Shown here piece by piece: positions 25,248 to 33,178 of a DNA stretch of 33,210 nucleotides. Source of the DNA: JAFDWI01 sp040255345 (GTDB taxonomy: Bacteria; Actinomycetota; Acidimicrobiia; Acidimicrobiales; Iamiaceae); NCBI GenBank assembly GCA_040255345.1, contig JBDZUV010000020.1:1-33210 (forward strand), read 5' to 3'. The translations under genes and the position numbers were made by a program. Below the pieces are notes generated by a model, which did no database searches, was not told the DNA's origin, and saw nothing but the letters and a program-made list of their open reading frames with translations. How positions within the stretch are numbered: position 1 is the first letter of the stretch; every line of letters begins with the position of its first letter.

Positions 25248-25496
25248 TTACATCGCTACCCGAGATGACGCCCTCATGCTAGTCACCCGAACTCGGCGTG
25301 TCCACCGAGCGCGACGGCTCGGCATCGCGGTTCGACGTCGCGGCAACGCGGTGGCGGGGCTACGGGGAAAGTCGTCGTCCCATTCCGCGAAGTCACAGCC
25401 GGTGAGTGCACGCAACCGGGTGACATCGTCGCGGTAATGCTCGACGAGCCGACGCCGGTCGTCCGGGTCGAGCTCGTCGTCGGGTTTGGTGACGAC
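25248..25496 (-). pseudogene. sulfotransferase-like C-terminal remnant
   Basis: The minus-strand frame reads TKPDDELDPDDRRRLVEHYR, then DDVTRLRALTGCDFAEWDDDF (25496 to about 25368), which resembles the last helix of actinobacterial sulfotransferases (an L-x-x-x-Y/F-x-x-D-V-x-x-L pattern, then G-x-D-x-x-W). Upstream toward ccr no matching catalytic part exists; the DNA there is Pro/Arg-rich in all frames and then becomes the ccr promoter. The tail after DDDF is Arg-rich filler to the stop at 25248. It overlaps the promoter of the giant gene. Most likely a remnant. Confidence 0.4.
25276..25304 (-). promoter_or_regulatory. sigma-A-type promoter of the surface operon
   Basis: On the minus strand TGGACA (25304-25299), 17 bases, then TAGCAT (25281-25276), with a predicted start near 25269 and a leader of about 78 bases before ATG 25191. 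Each hexamer is close to consensus and the spacing is ideal, so this is among the best promoters seen in the window. Confidence 0.6.
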
Positions 25497-25653
25497 CGAC
25501 GCGGCGCGGCGCCACCGGGCCCGGTGAGCACCGCGGCAGCTCCGCCGGATACCGCTCGGCGAACGACGGTCGGAGGCCGCACGGCACCTCGAGTCGCGGT
25601 GAGGCCGGGCCCGGGCGCGGTCGGTCGGGGACGACCCGAAACCGAGCGGCCGG

Positions 25654-25659
25654 TAAGGT
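25654..25659 (+). promoter_or_regulatory. -10 box (TAAGGT) of ccr, leaderless type
   Basis: TAAGGT is followed by eight bases and then the ccr ATG at 25668; no usable ribosome site lies between, so the mRNA probably starts at the ATG. The -35 region (25631-25636) is poor. Confidence 0.45.
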
Positions 25660-25667
25660 TGCGGTCC

Positions 25668-27005
25668 ATGCAAGCATTCGCTGACGCCATCGCCGCCGGG
25701 GCCTCCGGTGAGGAAATCGCCAACATCCCGATGCCCGAGTCGTATCGCGCCGCGCACATCCTGCGCAGCGAGACCGACCTGTTCGAAGGCGTCGAATCCG
25801 CCGACAAGGACCCCCGCAAGTCGCTGCACGTCGGCGAGATTCCCGTCCCCGAACTCGCCCCCGACGAGGCCTATGTGGCCGTGATGGCCTCGGCCATCAA
25901 CTTCAACACGGTATGGACCTCGATCTTCGAGCCCCTGCCCACCTTCGGGTTCCTCGACCGTCTCGGTCGCGAGAGCGAGTGGTCGGCCCGTCACGCCCAG
26001 GATTTTCATGCGCTGGGTTCGGACGCCTCGGGTGTGGTGGTCCGGGTCGGGTCCGCGGTGCGGAAGTGGAAGCCCGGCGACCGGGTGACGATCCACTGCA
26101 ACAGCGTGGATGATCAGTCCCCCACCTCCCACGACGACTCGATGCTCGGCGACAACCAGCGCATCTGGGGCTTCGAGACCAACTACGGCGGCCTCTCGGA
26201 CCTGGCGCTGGTCAAGGCCAACCAGCTCATGCCCAAGCCGACGCACCTGAGTTGGGAAGAGGCGGCCTGCAACGCGCTGTGCAACTCGACGTCGTACCGG
26301 ATGATCGTGTCCAAGCACGCCGGTGATCTCAAGCAGGACCAGGCCGTGCTGATCTGGGGCGCCACCGGCGGCATCGGCGGCTACGCGGTGCAGTACGTGC
26401 TCAACGGCGGCGGGATCCCCGTCGGTGTCGTGTCCTCCCCCGAGCGTGCCGAGCTGTTGCACAAGATGGGCTGCGAGCACGTCATCAACCGCAAAGAGGC
26501 CGGCTACAAGTTCTGGAAGGACGAGTTCCACCAGGACGAGTCCGAATGGCGTCGCCTGGGCAAGGACATCCGGGGCCTGATCGGCCGTGACGTCGACATG
26601 GTCTTCGAACACCCCGGTCGCCAGACCTTCGGCGCGTCGGTGTTCGTGACCGCGCGGGGCGGCAAGATCCTCACCTGCGCCGCGACGACCGGTTACATGA
26701 TCGAGTACGACAACCGGCATCTGTGGATGAAGCTCAAGAGCATCATCAGCTCGCACTTCGCCAACTACAAAGAGGCCTGGGCCGCCAACCAGCTGTTGTG
26801 CGAGGGCAAGATCCAGCCGCTGCTCAGCCGGGTGTACCCGCTGGAGCAGGTCGGCGAGGCGACCCTGGCCGTGCACCGCAACGAGACCGAGGGCAAGGTC
26901 GGGATCCTGTGCCTGGCCCCAGAGGAAGGTCTCGGCATCGACGACCCGGCATTCCGCGAGGAAGTCGGTGAGGACAAGATCACCCTGTTCCGGTCGATGG
27001 GCTGA
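25668..27005 (+). CDS. ccr: crotonyl-CoA carboxylase/reductase
   Basis: 445 residues, normal for the family. It reductively carboxylates crotonyl-CoA to ethylmalonyl-CoA with NADPH and CO2, the key step of the ethylmalonyl-CoA pathway, and also supplies polyketide extender units in actinomycetes. It is a medium-chain dehydrogenase/reductase; the nucleotide-binding loop is WGATGGIGGYA. Residues reported to bind CO2 in the Kitasatospora enzyme have clear counterparts: Asn in INFNTVW (N80), Phe-Glu in GFETNYG (F169, E170) and His in SHFANY (about 363). ATG 25668 gives the typical MQAFADAI start. mce follows 42 bases later on the same strand, which supports a role in acyl-CoA carboxylation rather than simple reduction. 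Confidence 0.95.
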   Translation: MQAFADAIAAGASGEEIANIPMPESYRAAHILRSETDLFEGVESADKDPRKSLHVGEIPVPELAPDEAYVAVMASAINFNTVWTSIFEPLPTFGFLDRLGRESEWSARHAQDFHALGSDASGVVVRVGSAVRKWKPGDRVTIHCNSVDDQSPTSHDDSMLGDNQRIWGFETNYGGLSDLALVKANQLMPKPTHLSWEEAACNALCNSTSYRMIVSKHAGDLKQDQAVLIWGATGGIGGYAVQYVLNGGGIPVGVVSSPERAELLHKMGCEHVINRKEAGYKFWKDEFHQDESEWRRLGKDIRGLIGRDVDMVFEHPGRQTFGASVFVTARGGKILTCAATTGYMIEYDNRHLWMKLKSIISSHFANYKEAWAANQLLCEGKIQPLLSRVYPLEQVGEATLAVHRNETEGKVGILCLAPEEGLGIDDPAFREEVGEDKITLFRSMG

Positions 27006-27047
27006 CCGGGCGATCGCCCGAACCACCAACAAGAGGAAGAAGCACCC

Positions 27048-27545
27048 ATGAGCCCGATTGCCGCACGCAACCCGAACCAGAACGACGACCTCGGCGGCGC
27101 CGACAGTGCAACGCCCGACGCCGAGACCCAGGGATCCGAGGAGCTGATCCTCACCGAGATCGACCACGTCGCCATCGCCGTGCGCGACCTGCCCGCGGCG
27201 ATCGACTTCTACCGTGAGACCTTCGGGGCCACCGTGGACCACCGTGAGGTCGTCGAATCCGACGGTGTCGAAGAGGCACTGTTGAAGGTCGCCGACTCCT
27301 ACATCCAGCTCCTCACCCCGACCAGGGACGACTCGCCGGTCGGCGTCTACCTGGACAAGAAGGGTGAGGGTCTGCACCACGTCGGCTACCGGGTCGACGA
27401 CTGCGCCGCCGCGTTGCAGTCGGTCAAGGACCACGGCGGTCGGGTGATCGACCAACAGCCGCGGCCCGGTTCCCGGGGCACCACGGTCGCGTTCGTGCAC
27501 CCCAAGACCAGCTTCGGCACTCTGATCGAGTTGGTGCAGGAGTAG
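27048..27545 (+). CDS. mce: methylmalonyl-CoA (ethylmalonyl-CoA) epimerase
   Basis: 165 residues of the glyoxalase/VOC fold. It interconverts the 2R and 2S forms of methylmalonyl-CoA, and often ethylmalonyl-CoA, so that B12 mutases can use them. Metal ligands are visible as His in IDHVAIAVRD, His in GLHHVGYRV and Glu in GTLIELVQE, and the paired beta-alpha-beta-beta-beta units are complete. The first 33 or so residues (Asn/Asp/Ala/Glu-rich, ending TQGSEELIL) are an unusual acidic extension before the fold; a start close to the domain is not available with a better ribosome site, while ATG 27048 has AGAGGAAG upstream. It is co-directional with ccr and probably in the same operon. Confidence 0.93.
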   Translation: MSPIAARNPNQNDDLGGADSATPDAETQGSEELILTEIDHVAIAVRDLPAAIDFYRETFGATVDHREVVESDGVEEALLKVADSYIQLLTPTRDDSPVGVYLDKKGEGLHHVGYRVDDCAAALQSVKDHGGRVIDQQPRPGSRGTTVAFVHPKTSFGTLIELVQE

Positions 27546-27565
27546 ACCGGGCGCCGAGGAGGCGG

Positions 27566-27602
27566 TCTCATATATTGAGATCGCCGTACTGAGATTTGAG
27601 AC
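27566..27602. promoter_or_regulatory. operator-like TGAGA cluster and -10 (TATATT)
   Basis: An inverted pair TCTCA (27566-27570) and TGAGA (27576-27580) flanks TATAT, and two more TGAGA copies follow at 27590-27594 and 27597-27601. The patch is the most AT-rich of its neighbourhood and contains TATATT (27571-27576), a possible -10. A repressor on the dyad would block it. It lies 38 bases before the methyltransferase ATG. Confidence 0.4.
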
Positions 27603-27639
27603 AGGGTTAGCATGGGGCGAGTCGATCGGAGGCGTCACC

Positions 27640-28443
27640 ATGCCAGAACCCCGTTACACCCACGGCCATGCCGAACCGGTGCTGCGTTCGCACCGCTGGC
27701 GCACCGCCCAGAACTCCGCCGCGTACCTGCTGCCGTTCCTGAAGCCCGGGCAATCGCTGCTCGACGTGGGCAGTGGTCCGGGCACGATCACGGCGGACCT
27801 GGCGGAGCTGTTGGTGCCGGGGCGGGTCACCGCGCTCGAAACCACCGCTGACGCGCTCGCGCTCACGCGCCAGGGGGTGGCCGACCGCTGGGTGCCCAAC
27901 GTCGACTTCGTCGTCGGCGACGTCCATGCCCTCGATTTCGCCGACGACACCTTCGACGTGGTGCACGCCCACCAGGTGCTCCAACACGTCGCCGATCCGG
28001 TCACCGCACTGCGCGAGATGCGCCGTGTGTGCCGCACCGGTGGGATCGTCGCCGCCAGAGACAGCGACTATGCCGCGTTCACGTGGTATCCCGAGGTGCC
28101 CGAGCTCGACGAATGGATGGTGCTGTACCAGCGGGTCGCCCGATCCAATGGTGGCGAACCGAACGCGGGACGCCACCTGGTCGCCTGGGCGCACGCCGCC
28201 GGTTTCACCGATGTGACCGCGTCGGCGAACGCGTGGTGCTTCGCCGGCCCCGGTCGGGCCCGGTTCTGGGGCGACATGTGGGCCGAGCGGATCCTGCACT
28301 CGGGCATCGCGACCCAGGTCGTCGAAGACGGCTTCGGCACGACCGACGATCTCGAGCGCATCTCGGCGGGGTGGAGCCGCTGGGCCGCGCACCCGGATGC
28401 CTTCTTCGCCACGACCCTCGGCGAGATCATCTGTCGCCCCTGA
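27640..28443 (+). CDS. class I SAM-dependent methyltransferase
   Basis: 267 residues. Motif I, LLDVGSGPGTITADLA (about 40-55), binds S-adenosylmethionine. The acidic post-I residue is in TALETT, motif II is VDFVVGDVHALDF with FDVVHAHQVLQHVADP after it, and motif III is RVCRTGGIVAARDSDY. The layout matches the UbiE/Methyltransf_11 type. The C-terminal 100 residues (WYPEVPELDEWM, GRARFWGDMWAERI) form a substrate-binding cap seen in many actinobacterial homologues; the substrate is unknown. GGAGG at 27628-27632 fixes ATG 27640. It follows mce by 94 bases with its own operator-like region, so it is probably regulated separately. Confidence 0.88.
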   Translation: MPEPRYTHGHAEPVLRSHRWRTAQNSAAYLLPFLKPGQSLLDVGSGPGTITADLAELLVPGRVTALETTADALALTRQGVADRWVPNVDFVVGDVHALDFADDTFDVVHAHQVLQHVADPVTALREMRRVCRTGGIVAARDSDYAAFTWYPEVPELDEWMVLYQRVARSNGGEPNAGRHLVAWAHAAGFTDVTASANAWCFAGPGRARFWGDMWAERILHSGIATQVVEDGFGTTDDLERISAGWSRWAAHPDAFFATTLGEIICRP

Positions 28444-28471
28444 GCACCCGCCACTCCCCGCGCGCAGGCCC

Positions 28472-28486
28472 GCGCCGGCCCGGCGC
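28472..28486. terminator. GC palindrome between convergent genes
   Basis: GCGCCGG, one base, CCGGCGC in the 60-base gap between the methyltransferase and the convergent CsbD-like gene. As a hairpin it has a 5-base stem with a 5-base loop, which is a weak terminator. Confidence 0.3.
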
Positions 28487-28503
28487 CATCTGCCCGCAGA
28501 CAC

Positions 28504-28749
28504 TCAGTCGACGGGTGGCTTCGGGCGATCCCGGTCGGTGCGGTCGATCGGCCCGGCCTCGTCGTAGCTGCGCTTGACATCATGGCGCGCCCGGGCCAAC
28601 GACTCCTCCGACGGAGCCGCCGCCTCGCGCACCTCGGCGACGCCTCGGGACTCGGTCTCGCGATCGTCGACGGCCCAGCCCAGATACTTCTTCGCGAGTC
28701 CCTTCCAGTGGTGGAACCGTGACGTCGTCTTACCGGCGGAGGGAGCCAT
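28504..28749 (-). CDS. small CsbD-like stress protein
   Basis: 81 residues, hydrophilic, no membrane segment. The middle WKGLAKKYLGWAVDDRETES, then RGVAEVRE, resembles the CsbD repeat (KGKAKEAxGxxTGDxxLExEGK), a family of small general-stress proteins without an assigned activity. An acidic, charged tail follows (SEESLARARHDVKRSYDE) and ends in RDRPKPPVD. ATG 28749 has GGGAAGGG upstream at a good distance; the frame is open further upstream but reads Arg/Pro-rich. It is divergent from the ABC permease gene with 211 bases between. The family match is by pattern only and the Trp/His residues are not typical, so another small stress protein is possible. Confidence 0.6.
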   Translation of the reverse strand: MAPSAGKTTSRFHHWKGLAKKYLGWAVDDRETESRGVAEVREAAAPSEESLARARHDVKRSYDEAGPIDRTDRDRPKPPVD

Positions 28750-28960
28750 GTCCGCACCCTTCCCGGTTCGCGGCTCTTCACACGGGAATGCGCCGATCCG
28801 CGCTCCAGGTGTGGCGGCGCGGGGTGCGTCACCCGGCCACCTGGCCGATGGCCGGGTGCGGCCGACCGCTGGCATCGGTCCCAGACGTTCCGGTGCCGCC
28901 CGCGGGCGGCGAATCGACCGACTTCGGGGGCGCATCTGGGCGGCTGTAGCGTGGTCGATC
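28750..28960. promoter_or_regulatory. divergent promoter region; -10 box TAGCGT at 28947-28952
   Basis: Between the CsbD-like gene and the permease gene. On the plus strand TAGCGT (28947-28952) is followed by eight bases and then GTG 28961, a leaderless layout. No gene is seen in the gap, and I could not pick a minus-strand promoter. Confidence 0.4.
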
Positions 28961-30925
28961 GTGTCCACGGCCGACCCGACCATCGACGCGCTCGTCGAGA
29001 TGCGCCGTGCTCGGCGCCGCAAACGCATCGCCGACATCCACTGGGTCGACGCGATGTACAACGTGTACCTCACCGCGATCGTGGGGATCGTCGCGCTGGT
29101 CCTCATCTCCGGGGCAGCCGGTGGTACGCCTCTCGACGCCCATGGCATCGCCGAACTGCTCGACCGTGGACCGGCGGTGCTCGGACTGCTCCCGGCATTC
29201 GCGCTGATGGCCGGGCTGCGATCGGGAAGCCGCGGCGGCCCACTCGCACTGGAACAGCCCGACGTGCGCCACGTGCTCATGTCGGCGGTCCCCCGCTCGT
29301 ACGCGCTGCGCGGACCGGCCTTCCGTCAGCTCCGCTCGTTCATCTTCATCGGCACCGTCGTGGGTGGCGCGGCCGGCCTGTTCGCCCGCCATCGGCTCGA
29401 CGCGAACCCCGCCGCGCTCATCGCATGTGGCGCCGGGTTCGGACTCGCGTCGGTGCTGCTCGGCGCCGGCGCCGCTCTCGTCGCCGCCGGCCAACGCATC
29501 CCGCGCTGGCTCGCGACCCTCGTCGGCCTGGCGGTCATGGCCTGGTCGATCGCGGACGTCGCCGACGCGGCGCCCACCGCGCCGATGACCTTTCTGGGCC
29601 GCATGCCGCTGTGGCCGTTGCACTTCGACGCGTGGGCGATCGTGCCCGGACTGGTCGGCGTGCTCCTCGCGGTCTGGGGGCTGTACGGCATATTCGGGCT
29701 GTCGATCGAACACGCCGAGCGTCGCACCAAACTCGTCGGCCAGCTCAGATTCGCCGTCACCTTGCAGGATCTGCGCACCGTGCTGGTGCTGCGGCGGCAA
29801 CTCGCCCAGGAACTCCCGCGGGAAGACCCCTGGTTCGCGGGCGGCGCCTATCGTCGGCCGCCCAGACTCCTGGTGTTCTCGCGGGGAGTCCGCAGCATCC
29901 TGCGTTTTCCCGCGTCACGCCTCGTGCGTCTCGTGATCCTCGCGGTGATCGCGGGGTTCGCGGCCCGGGGTACCTGGGACGGCACCCTGCCCCTGGTCGC
30001 GCTCGCGGGGTTGGCCATGTGGGTCGCCGGGCTCGACGCGATCGAACCCCTCGCCCAGGAGACCGACCACCCGACCCGGTCCGAAGGTTTCCCCTGCGAC
30101 ATCGGTGAGTTGCTGGTCCGGCACCTGGCCGCCCCCACGTTGGTGATGTTCGGGGTGTCGATCATCGCCGGCGCGGTGATCGTGTTGGCCTCACCCGACC
30201 TGGATTCGCTCCGCCTCGCCGCGATCGCGCTCGCGCCCATGGCGCTGCTGGGCGTGGCCGGCGCGGTGGTGAGTGCCCTCATGGGTGCCCCATCGGCCAA
30301 CGACGAGATCTCCGCGATGCTCCCGCCCGAGTTCGCCGGCATCAAGAACGTGGTCCGGGCCGTGTGGCCTCCGGCCATCTCGATCCTCGGTGCGCTGCCC
30401 TTCCTGGCCGCGTTCGCATCGGCGGACGCCGGCCAGTCGCCGTGGTCGGCCGAGGCGGCGGCAGCGTTCGGCGCGGTGTTCGTGGCGGTGCTCGTCGGGA
30501 TCTGGGTGCGCTACCGCGACGACATCCACGACTGGTGGGCAGCATCGATGGTCGAGGCCAAACAGCAGCGGTCGGCCAAGGACGCCCAGAAGGCCGAGCG
30601 GTCGCGTTCGACGAGGTCCGCTCCCGAGTCGAAGGCCGACCGGTCGCATGCAGCAGCCGCGGCAGCCGCGGACGAGCCCGGAGACGGGGATGACGACGAG
30701 GACTGGGACGACGAGGACGACGAGTGGGACGAGGACGACGAGTGGGACGACGACTCCGACGAGTTCGAGGAGTGGGACCAGGACGACGACTCCGAAGACG
30801 ACGACGAGGACTGGGACGATGACGACGACGATGATGAAGGCCGGGACGACGGCGAGCCGGATGAGGACTGGGATGAGGATGAGGACGACGACGACGATTA
30901 CGACGACGACGAGAAGGCACGATGA
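28961..30925 (+). CDS. ABC-2-like permease with acidic Trp-rich tail
   Basis: 654 residues. About twelve hydrophobic helices fill residues 25-520, for example TAIVGIVALVLISG, LLGAGAALVAAG, LVGVLLAVWGLYGIFGL and AVFVAVLVGIWV. The next gene, overlapping by 4 bases (ATGA), is the ATPase, so the pair forms an exporter of unknown substrate. After a Lys/Arg/Ser/Ala-rich linker (about 530-570), the last 84 residues (571-654) are almost only Asp and Glu with six evenly spread Trp, as in DDEDWDDEDDEWDEDDEW. GTG 28961 is supported by the TAGCGT box and by the family-like start; the longer upstream frame overlaps the CsbD-like gene. A similar tail is not something I know from other ABC permeases. Confidence 0.82.
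   Translation: MSTADPTIDALVEMRRARRRKRIADIHWVDAMYNVYLTAIVGIVALVLISGAAGGTPLDAHGIAELLDRGPAVLGLLPAFALMAGLRSGSRGGPLALEQPDVRHVLMSAVPRSYALRGPAFRQLRSFIFIGTVVGGAAGLFARHRLDANPAALIACGAGFGLASVLLGAGAALVAAGQRIPRWLATLVGLAVMAWSIADVADAAPTAPMTFLGRMPLWPLHFDAWAIVPGLVGVLLAVWGLYGIFGLSIEHAERRTKLVGQLRFAVTLQDLRTVLVLRRQLAQELPREDPWFAGGAYRRPPRLLVFSRGVRSILRFPASRLVRLVILAVIAGFAARGTWDGTLPLVALAGLAMWVAGLDAIEPLAQETDHPTRSEGFPCDIGELLVRHLAAPTLVMFGVSIIAGAVIVLASPDLDSLRLAAIALAPMALLGVAGAVVSALMGAPSANDEISAMLPPEFAGIKNVVRAVWPPAISILGALPFLAAFASADAGQSPWSAEAAAAFGAVFVAVLVGIWVRYRDDIHDWWAASMVEAKQQRSAKDAQKAERSRSTRSAPESKADRSHAAAAAAADEPGDGDDDEDWDDEDDEWDEDDEWDDDSDEFEEWDQDDDSEDDDEDWDDDDDDDEGRDDGEPDEDWDEDEDDDDDYDDDEKAR
30672..30921 (+). repeat. low-complexity GA-rich triplet tract
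   Basis: About 250 bases of GAC/GAG/GAT codons broken by TGG codons, coding the permease tail. The plus strand is strongly purine-rich, unlike the surrounding DNA. Confidence 0.8.
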
Positions 30926-31614
30926 GCGCTGACGACCTGGCCCCCGCGGTCGATGCGGTCGGACTGACCAAGGTCTACGCCGACCTGCCGGCCCTGCACC
31001 CTCTCGATCTGACGGTCGAGGCGGGCCAGTCGGTCGCGCTCATCGGTCACAACGGCTCGGGCAAGTCCACCTTCCTGCGCATGGTCGCCGGGCTGCTGGA
31101 ACCCTCCGGCGGTGACGTCTCGGTCGCCGGGTGGCCCGTCGGTGAGGTGCCGGCCCGGGCCACCACGTCGTTCCTGCCCGACGACCCGGTGCTCTATGAC
31201 GACCTGAGCGTCCGCGAACACGTCGAGTACATCTCGCGCCTGCACGGCGGCAACGGCTTCGACGGCTACGCCGAGGACATCGCCGAGCGCTTCAAGATCG
31301 ACGACCGACTCGACGACCTTCCGGCCCGCTTCAGCCGGGGCCTGCGTCAGAAGACGTCGCTGCTGCTCGGCATCGCCCGACCGTTCTCGTTGCTGTTGGT
31401 CGACGAACCCTTCGTCGGTCTCGACGCGCCCGGCAAGAACACCCTGCTGGAGATCCTCGACGAGGTGCACGCCGATGGTGCGGCGGTCGTCGTGGCCACG
31501 CACGATCCCGAGTTCGTCGAACGGGTCGACCGCTCGGTGGCGCTGCGCGACGGCGAGAAGGTCTTCGACGGCCGAGCCTCGGTGGCCGAAGTGCTGGCCC
31601 TCGTCTCGACCTGA
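30922..31614 (+). CDS. ABC transporter ATP-binding protein
   Basis: 230 residues; cytoplasmic ATPase that would drive the permease encoded just before it. Walker A is GHNGSGKST (about 42-50), the signature is FSRGLRQK (the SRG-RQ form frequent in ABC-2 exporters), Walker B is LLLVDEPF, and the switch His is in VATHD. The Q-loop region reads TSFLPDDPVLYDDLSVREHV, a common ABC-2 pattern with Pro-Asp-Asp in place of a usual Gln. ATG 30922 overlaps the permease stop by 4 bases, so translation is coupled. Substrate unknown. Confidence 0.93.
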   Translation: MSADDLAPAVDAVGLTKVYADLPALHPLDLTVEAGQSVALIGHNGSGKSTFLRMVAGLLEPSGGDVSVAGWPVGEVPARATTSFLPDDPVLYDDLSVREHVEYISRLHGGNGFDGYAEDIAERFKIDDRLDDLPARFSRGLRQKTSLLLGIARPFSLLLVDEPFVGLDAPGKNTLLEILDEVHADGAAVVVATHDPEFVERVDRSVALRDGEKVFDGRASVAEVLALVST

Positions 31615-31635
31615 GGCGCCGGCCACCGCATCTGA

Positions 31636-31641
31636 CAGAAT
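31636..31641 (+). promoter_or_regulatory. -10-like box (CAGAAT) of amidase gene
   Basis: CAGAAT preceded by TGA (extended -10 form) is seven bases before ATG 31649, and no ribosome site is visible. Probably leaderless; the first base departs from consensus. Confidence 0.35.
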
Positions 31642-31648
31642 CGCCGCC

Positions 31649-33178
31649 ATGACCGACACCCCCTGGCAAGGTGATGCCTCCTCACTGGTCGACGCGTTCC
31701 GGGCGGGCGAACGCTCACCCGTCGAGGAACTCGAAGCGTCGCTCGCGGCGATCGAAGACAGCGACCTGAACGCGTTCAGTCACCTCGATCCCGAATGGGC
31801 CAGGCGTGCCGCCGCGAACGCCGACATCACCAAGCCGTTCGGAGGGGTACCCGTCGGGATCAAACAACTCGAACCGGTCCAGGGCTGGCCGCACACCGAG
31901 GCGTCGCTGGTGTTCGCAGACCGCATCGCCACCTACACCGCGGTGAACGTGCAACGTTTCCTGGAGAACGGCGGTGTCACCCCGGTCGGCCAGACCACCG
32001 CCAGCGAGTTCGGCGGGCTGAACGTGTCGGTCACCAAGATCAACGGCGTCACCCACAATCCATGGCGACACGGCCACACCGTCGGCGGCTCCTCGACCGG
32101 ATCGGCCTCCGCGGTCGCCGGCGGCCTGGTGGCGATCGCGTCGGGTGGTGACGGCGGTGGATCGATCCGCATTCCCGCCGGCTACACGGGGCTGCTCGGC
32201 ATGAAGGGCACGTTCGGCCGCATCCCCCGCTCGCCGAACGCCTACATGCGGCCCAACACCGTGGTGCTGGGTTGCCTGGCCCGCTCGGTGCGCGACGCGG
32301 CCCGCTACTACGACGTGTGCGCCGGGCCGGACTACGCGGACCCGTCCAGTCTGCCTGCCCACCCCAGTTTCGAAGCCGGGCTGGAAACCCACGACCTCGC
32401 CGGCCTCCGGGTCGCGATCATCCCGACGTTCTCGGGCGTCGAACTCGAACCGGGCGTCGAGGAGAACCTGCTCGTCCACGCCGAGGCGATGATCGACGCC
32501 ACCGGCATGAAACGCGTGGAGGTGCCGCTGGAGCTGCCGAGCCTCGCCGCGCAGTGGATGATGGGCAACATGGCCACGCTGCTCCCCGATCTGGCCGCAC
32601 ACTGGCCGAAGTGCGCGCCGCTGCTCACCGACGAGATCGCGCTCGGATTGTTCCTCTCCAAGACGCTGTACAACCTCGACACCGCGGCCAAGGCCGAAGT
32701 GCAGCGGATCCAGGCCGACGAAGCCATGGCCGAGGCGTTCCGCCACTGTGACCTGATCGTGTCGGCCACCAATCCGGGCCCGGCATTCAACGCCGAGTGG
32801 AGCACGTCGAGTCCCGAACCGCCCCCGGTGTCCTACATCAAGGGCTCGGCGCTCGGCCGCGGGGTGCTCCGCGGCCTGCTCGGCGGGGTGCGCCTCGCCA
32901 CGACTGCCGCTCCCGGACTTCCCAACGCGTTGATCGATTTCGCCAACGAGCGATTCCCCGATTTCGTCGCGATGGGTGGGTTGACGATGCTCGCGAACCT
33001 GTACGGCAACCCGGCCGTGTCGATCCCGGCAGGCACGGTGAACGGGCTGCCCGTCGGCATGCAGGTGATGGCCCCGCACCATCACGACGCGCTGCTGTTC
33101 GACGTGGCCCGATCGGTGGAGCTGAACGACCCGTGGCCGCTCGTCGCCCCCACGGTCAGCTCCCCGGTCCCCGCCTGA
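31649..33178 (+). CDS. amidase-signature family hydrolase
   Basis: 509 residues. It hydrolyses a carboxamide, ester-like or aryl-amide bond; substrate unknown. The Ser-cisSer-Lys triad is complete: K72 in PVGIKQLEPV, the cis-Ser at 148 or 149 in VGGSSTGSASAVAGG, and nucleophile S172 in GDGGGSIRIPAGYTGLLGMK. The C-terminal NLYGNPAVSIPAG motif of the family is also present (about residue 450). The residue after the catalytic Lys is Gln, not the common Asp. It resembles stand-alone amidases and 6-aminohexanoate-type enzymes more than GatA, since no gatC or gatB is near. ATG 31649 fits the family start, 34 bases after the ATPase stop. Confidence 0.9.
   Translation: MTDTPWQGDASSLVDAFRAGERSPVEELEASLAAIEDSDLNAFSHLDPEWARRAAANADITKPFGGVPVGIKQLEPVQGWPHTEASLVFADRIATYTAVNVQRFLENGGVTPVGQTTASEFGGLNVSVTKINGVTHNPWRHGHTVGGSSTGSASAVAGGLVAIASGGDGGGSIRIPAGYTGLLGMKGTFGRIPRSPNAYMRPNTVVLGCLARSVRDAARYYDVCAGPDYADPSSLPAHPSFEAGLETHDLAGLRVAIIPTFSGVELEPGVEENLLVHAEAMIDATGMKRVEVPLELPSLAAQWMMGNMATLLPDLAAHWPKCAPLLTDEIALGLFLSKTLYNLDTAAKAEVQRIQADEAMAEAFRHCDLIVSATNPGPAFNAEWSTSSPEPPPVSYIKGSALGRGVLRGLLGGVRLATTAAPGLPNALIDFANERFPDFVAMGGLTMLANLYGNPAVSIPAGTVNGLPVGMQVMAPHHHDALLFDVARSVELNDPWPLVAPTVSSPVPA

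Noticed and set aside
25248..27641. 797-codon minus-strand frame
   Set aside because: Mostly antisense to ccr and mce; only its last 50 codons or so (sulfotransferase-like tail) look like protein, and those are reported separately.
28574..28960. Longer N-terminus for the ABC permease
   Set aside because: The upstream 129 codons overlap the CsbD-like gene on the other strand and lack membrane character; the -10 box supports GTG 28961.
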